Source: Glaciozyma antarctica PI12 (taxonomy: Eukaryota; Basidiomycota; Microbotryomycetes; Kriegeriales; Camptobasidiaceae). Taken from it: DNA of 64,000 bases. The stretch covers positions 824,417-888,416 of the forward strand of contig KZ627161.1 of NCBI GenBank assembly GCA_002917775.1, written 5' to 3'. Under the pieces are notes generated by a model that was given only the letters and a program-made list of their open reading frames with translations, was not told where the DNA came from and ran no database searches. Below are positions 61,065 through 64,000 of this stretch, piece by piece (within the stretch, counting starts at the first letter, position 1; every line of letters begins with the position of its first letter). Position numbers and translations under genes: made by a program.

Positions 61065-61878
61065 TCAGGCCTCAGCCGTGTTGGGGCTCGCCTTGTGCAA
61101 TTTCCACCTCCGTACTTCAGACTTGCCGTCGGCAGCCTTCTTAAACTCCTCCGAATCGACGTAGGATTCATCATCGAACTCTGCGAAGAGCAGATGAAGT
61201 CAGTGTCTTCCTCCAGCGTGCAGCCCACTAAATTGTAACTCACCGTGCACGGTTAAGTACTTGGGAACGGCGTTCTCCTCGGGAGCGCGTCCGAACCCAG
61301 TCCTAAGCGCGTCGTAGACGAGGTGACGGTGCGACCTCCTCCATCCCTTTACTCCCGCTAGTTCCCGCCCATCTCCCTCGAACGGCTCGTCCGACGAGAT
61401 CGTAGTCTCAAATGGCGCGGCCTCCTCAGCCTTGGGAGCCGGGCTAGTCTGGTCCACGGACTCGCACGTCCTGCGGTCGAGCGTCTCGAGCCGGACGACG
61501 AGGGCGCCTTCGCGAGGAGAGCGGTTCGCGCGCAGGCAAGTGTATTTGGGGTCCGTGAAGAGTGAGGTGGACTCGATATCGTATGAGGCGAGATAGCCGG
61601 GGGTGAGGGAGTCGGTCGCGACGTAGCGAGCTCCAGTGAGAAATTCGCGGATACTGAGGGGAGGGGAGTGAGCGGAGCCTCGAGACGAGCACAGAGGAAT
61701 GTGATTACTGTGCCATGCGAAGAGGAACGTGTTCGTTGTCGTACCAATCTGCGCAGAGGAAGGAGGTCAGCTGTTGAGTGGAGAGAGGAGAGGGGGTGCT
61801 CGCAGACTGACCGGTGAACTCCTCGACGGTAGCGGTAGCTCCAGGCTCAGAGAGAACGTGCAAGTATCCAGCGGGCAT
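61065..61878 (-). CDS. EthD-like dimeric alpha+beta barrel protein
   Basis: Exons (minus order): 61878-61812, 61748-61709, 61653-61244 and 61180-61065, 210 aa. The start MPAGYLHVLSEPGATATVEE, then FTDWYDNEHVPLRMAHI and FLTGARYVATD is the ferredoxin-like EthD/muconolactone-isomerase-type barrel, with the conserved DWYDNEHVP. A second, degenerate barrel half may lie in the C-terminal part (GVKGWRRSHRHLVYDALRTG, KYLTVHEFDDESYVDSEEFK). In the family these proteins take part in degrading small aromatic or ether compounds, often as accessory factors. It shares a 160-nt promoter with the decarboxylase-lactonase gene, which supports a link. The open frame upstream of 61878 lacks a good start. Confidence 0.75.
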
Positions 61879-62038
61879 CGTGCCTTGCTTGACTGTTGGT
61901 GTGTGGTCAGAGAGAGAGAAGGCTTCGAAAGCTTTGGTGGGGCGGCCGCGCCGCAGTCTACGCGGTTGAACGTTGTCGCCCTCTCCCTCTGCCTTCCTCC
62001 TTGTCCTCCACCCCAACACCTTCAAATCTCCAACAACG
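61879..62038. promoter_or_regulatory. Compact bidirectional promoter, EthD / CMD-lactonase
   Basis: The 160 nt between the two start codons must drive both genes. It includes a ggggcggccgcgccgc element near 61940, a palindrome-like GC-rich core, in an otherwise mixed region. A shared inducer response is possible; no known zinc-cluster site was identified with certainty. Confidence 0.5.
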
Positions 62039-63700
62039 ATGCCTCGTATTCCCTACAAGTCTCCGGCTCCCGGAACCAGCGTCATCGGCGACGCGATTCG
62101 CGAGCGCAGGGGAGCTCGAGGACTCACTCCCCTGGACCAAGCTCTCCTCAACGCTCCGGAGATTGCTGTGCGTTGATCGAATGAGCAGGGACGAGGAGGG
62201 GGAAGCTGATGCATTCGGCGTTCACAGAGTGGATGGAACTCTCTGCTGGGAGCTGTCAGGACCAAAAACAGTCTCCCAGATGATGTGCGGGAGCTCATGG
62301 TGAGAACGGCCACAGCTCTGCTTTGTTCAAGCACTTGCTGACGGAACCTGCTTGTACAGATCCTGCGAGTAGCTGCTCGCAACTCGGCGGCATTCGAGTG
62401 GATGCGTAGGTCCAGTTTCCCTGAGCTCGGGTTGGAGGTCGTGGAGCTGGGATCGCAGCTCGAGGAGGAATTGCGGGCTGACTGCCTCGCCTCGCAGACC
62501 ACGCCCACGTCGGAGTCGATGCTGGACTCACGGCACCCCAGCTCTCCGTCATCCGCGACCTTCACACCACTCTCCCTCTACCCTCCTCCCCCGAACCCCT
62601 CTCCGCCATCCAAGCTGCCGCTCTTCGTTTCGCCGACGCGTCCACCTTCTCCGTCGTAGTCCCCCAGGCCAAGCTGGACGAGCTCAAGACGTATCTCAAG
62701 GACGATCAGCAGCTCCTCGAGGCTACCGCCGTCGTCGCGACCTACAACATGGTCTCGCGCCTCCTCGTCACTCTCGACGTTGGAGATATGGGCGAGCAGC
62801 CCGTCGCTCTTCCGGAAACAACCGAAACGGAGCACGATGTCGAGGTCGAGGCTGGCGTCAAGCTTCACGTTCGCGTGGCGAAGAGGGACGGCAGCGCGCC
62901 GTGGCTCGTCTTTGTCAACTCGCTCATGACGAACCAAAAAATGTGGGGCGAGGTTCTTCCTCGTCTTTCGAAGACCTACAACCTCCTCACATTCGACCAG
63001 CGTGGTCACGGCAAGGTGCGCTCTCACTCCTCGTCTCCCACACTCTCAAACTGACAGCCTTCCTCCGCAGTCTTCCACCCCCTCCACCCCCTCCACCCTC
63101 TCCCAACTCGCCAACGACATCTCCACCATCCTCTCGACCCTCGAGATCTCCACTCCTATCCACGCCATCATCGGCGTCTCCCAAGGCGGCGCCACCGCTC
63201 TCGCCTTCGCACACGGCCACAGCTCGCTCTACTCGCGCCTGATCGCCTGCGACACTCAAGCGACCTCCCCGGCTGCAAACTCCAAAGCCTGGGATGACCG
63301 AATCGCCCTCGCTCGCAAGGACGGCATGAAGCCCCTTGCGGACGTGACCGTTCCTCGGTGGTTCCCCGCCGGAAGCGAGTTTGTTGAAGGAGGACGCCGA
63401 GAGTCGTTCGTGCATGATATGGTCACTGGAACAGACGTAGAGGGATTCGTGGTCGGTGCGAGGGCGCTGCAGGGGTACGACGTCCTCCCTGGACTTGCGC
63501 AGGCGCTCGAGGGGAAGAAGGTGCTCCTGCTCGCGGGAGAGAGAGACGGAGCGCTGCCGGGAACGCTTAAGACGCTCAAGGAGACGCTGGAGAAGGACGG
63601 CGTCGAGGTTGCGTTCGATGTCGTGCCCGGGTGCGGTCATTTGCCGATGGTTGATGGACCCAAGGCGTGGCTCGACATCGTTTGCAAGTTTTTGGCGTAG
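62039..63700 (+). CDS. Carboxymuconolactone decarboxylase / enol-lactonase fusion
   Basis: Two catabolic domains in one chain. Exons: 62039-62167, 62228-62299, 62360-62405, 62498-63015 and 63071-63700, 464 aa. Residues 1-190 are a CMD/AhpD-like helical domain: GWNSLLGAVRTKNSLPDDVR, the RNSAAFEWMHHAHVGVDAGL active-site helix with E-W-x2-H, and no C-x2-C pair, as in true decarboxylases. Residues 205-464 are an alpha/beta hydrolase like 3-oxoadipate enol-lactonase (PcaD): LVFVNSLMTNQKMWGEVLP, FDQRGHGKS, the nucleophile GVSQGGATALA, Asp in AGERDGALPG and His in GCGHLPMVDGP. Together they could turn 4-carboxymuconolactone into 3-oxoadipate. The order is CMD then lactonase, the reverse of the bacterial PcaL fusion as I recall it. 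All phases close. Confidence 0.88.
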
Positions 63701-63770
63701 ACCGTTGGACGCGCAACGAGATTGTGAAGACGACTGTACGGAAGAGCGAGAGAGGGATGAAGCACGATAG

Positions 63771-64000
63771 TTACGACAGCCAGACAGCGTGACTGGAGCC
63801 TACTGCGACCGTCTTCCCATCCTCCCCCTCCTCGACCAACCGCAACGCCGCAATCTCCTCCATCCGCTTCCCATCCCACTCGATCACCCAAATCCATCCA
63901 GTCCCCTCCTCGTCGTCCGTCAAAACGATCCAGTCCTTCGCAACGGGCGAGTCCTTCGCATGGAACGGGAACGTGTCGATCGCGTTCGCCTTTCCTCCGC
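63771..64000 (-). CDS. Probable 3-carboxy-cis,cis-muconate cyclase, C-terminus (partial)
   Basis: The window ends inside this minus-strand gene; only the last 76 codons are present and no intron is needed. The product reads GGKANAIDTFPF, then DWIVLTDDEEGTGWIWVIEW and ends VAVGSSHAVWLS. This resembles the last blade of fungal seven-bladed beta-propeller carboxymuconate cyclases, which end in an A-x-W/A-V-W-type strand after a W-x-x-L-T-D strand. It converges on the CMD-lactonase gene (70 nt between stops), whose substrate such an enzyme would produce. With so little sequence, another lactonase-type propeller is possible. Confidence 0.55.
   Translation of the reverse strand, partial: GGKANAIDTFPFHAKDSPVAKDWIVLTDDEEGTGWIWVIEWDGKRMEEIAALRLVEEGEDGKTVAVGSSHAVWLS

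Overview
The window looks like nuclear chromosome from a basidiomycete yeast, most likely a red yeast of the Rhodotorula/Rhodosporidium (Sporidiobolales) type. It is GC-rich and gene-dense, and nearly every gene is cut by many 45-80 nt introns. Introns use gtgcgt, gtgagt, gttcgt or gtacgt donors, a gctgac/gctaac-like branch site and a cag acceptor. Gene content is fungal housekeeping. The genus is inference from style only. I saw no rRNA, tRNA, CRISPR array, transposon or virus-like element. Exon coordinates come from splice motifs, protein-family conservation and reading-phase arithmetic; every exon set was summed to check that it closes on a whole number of codons, apart from the single-base shifts noted.

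Layout. 0-16 kb: forkhead factor (+), BAR-PH-ArfGAP protein (-), XPT1-like xanthine/hypoxanthine phosphoribosyltransferase (+), mitoferrin (+), MKT1 (+), MESH1-type ppGpp hydrolase (-), ING/PHD chromatin protein (+). 16-20.5 kb: two small Cys-tailed membrane proteins flanking an unrecognised gene, then the RanBP1 homologue. 20.9-27.3 kb: PEX2 (+) tail to tail with a mitochondrial cytochrome-b5-reductase/CYC2-like flavoprotein (-), the PheRS alpha subunit (-) and riboflavin synthase (-). 27.6-36.4 kb: RTC1/WDR24 (+), a mitochondrial LEA-like protein (-), and an HSF-type factor (+) containing a 4-nt exon. 36.7-43.6 kb: unknown membrane protein, TVP23, MDR oxidoreductase, DUF3074 protein and a KEN-box protein, all (+). 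44-58.5 kb: RPA135 (-), RSM25/mS23 (+), GCS1-type ArfGAP (+), ATE1 (-), WHI3-like RRM protein (+). 58.8-64 kb: DsbA-fold protein, DTD1, then EthD protein (-), a carboxymuconolactone-decarboxylase/enol-lactonase fusion (+) and the C-terminus of a probable carboxymuconate cyclase (-).

Main points. (1) Microexons are unusually frequent: 4, 8, 10, 11, 11, 14, 15 and 17 nt, plus first coding exons of 3 and 5 nt; each is required to keep a conserved domain in frame. (2) The right end holds a possible beta-ketoadipate (protocatechuate) module: a two-domain decarboxylase-lactonase, a divergent EthD partner and a convergent cyclase-like gene. (3) A membrane-anchored, mitochondria-targeted LEA-like repeat protein may relate to desiccation tolerance. 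(4) Seven otherwise intact genes carry single-base frame breaks and two carry an isolated in-frame TAA; this pattern points to base-level sequence error, except possibly MKT1, where the TAA lies inside a 66-nt GT-AG segment that could be spliced in frame.
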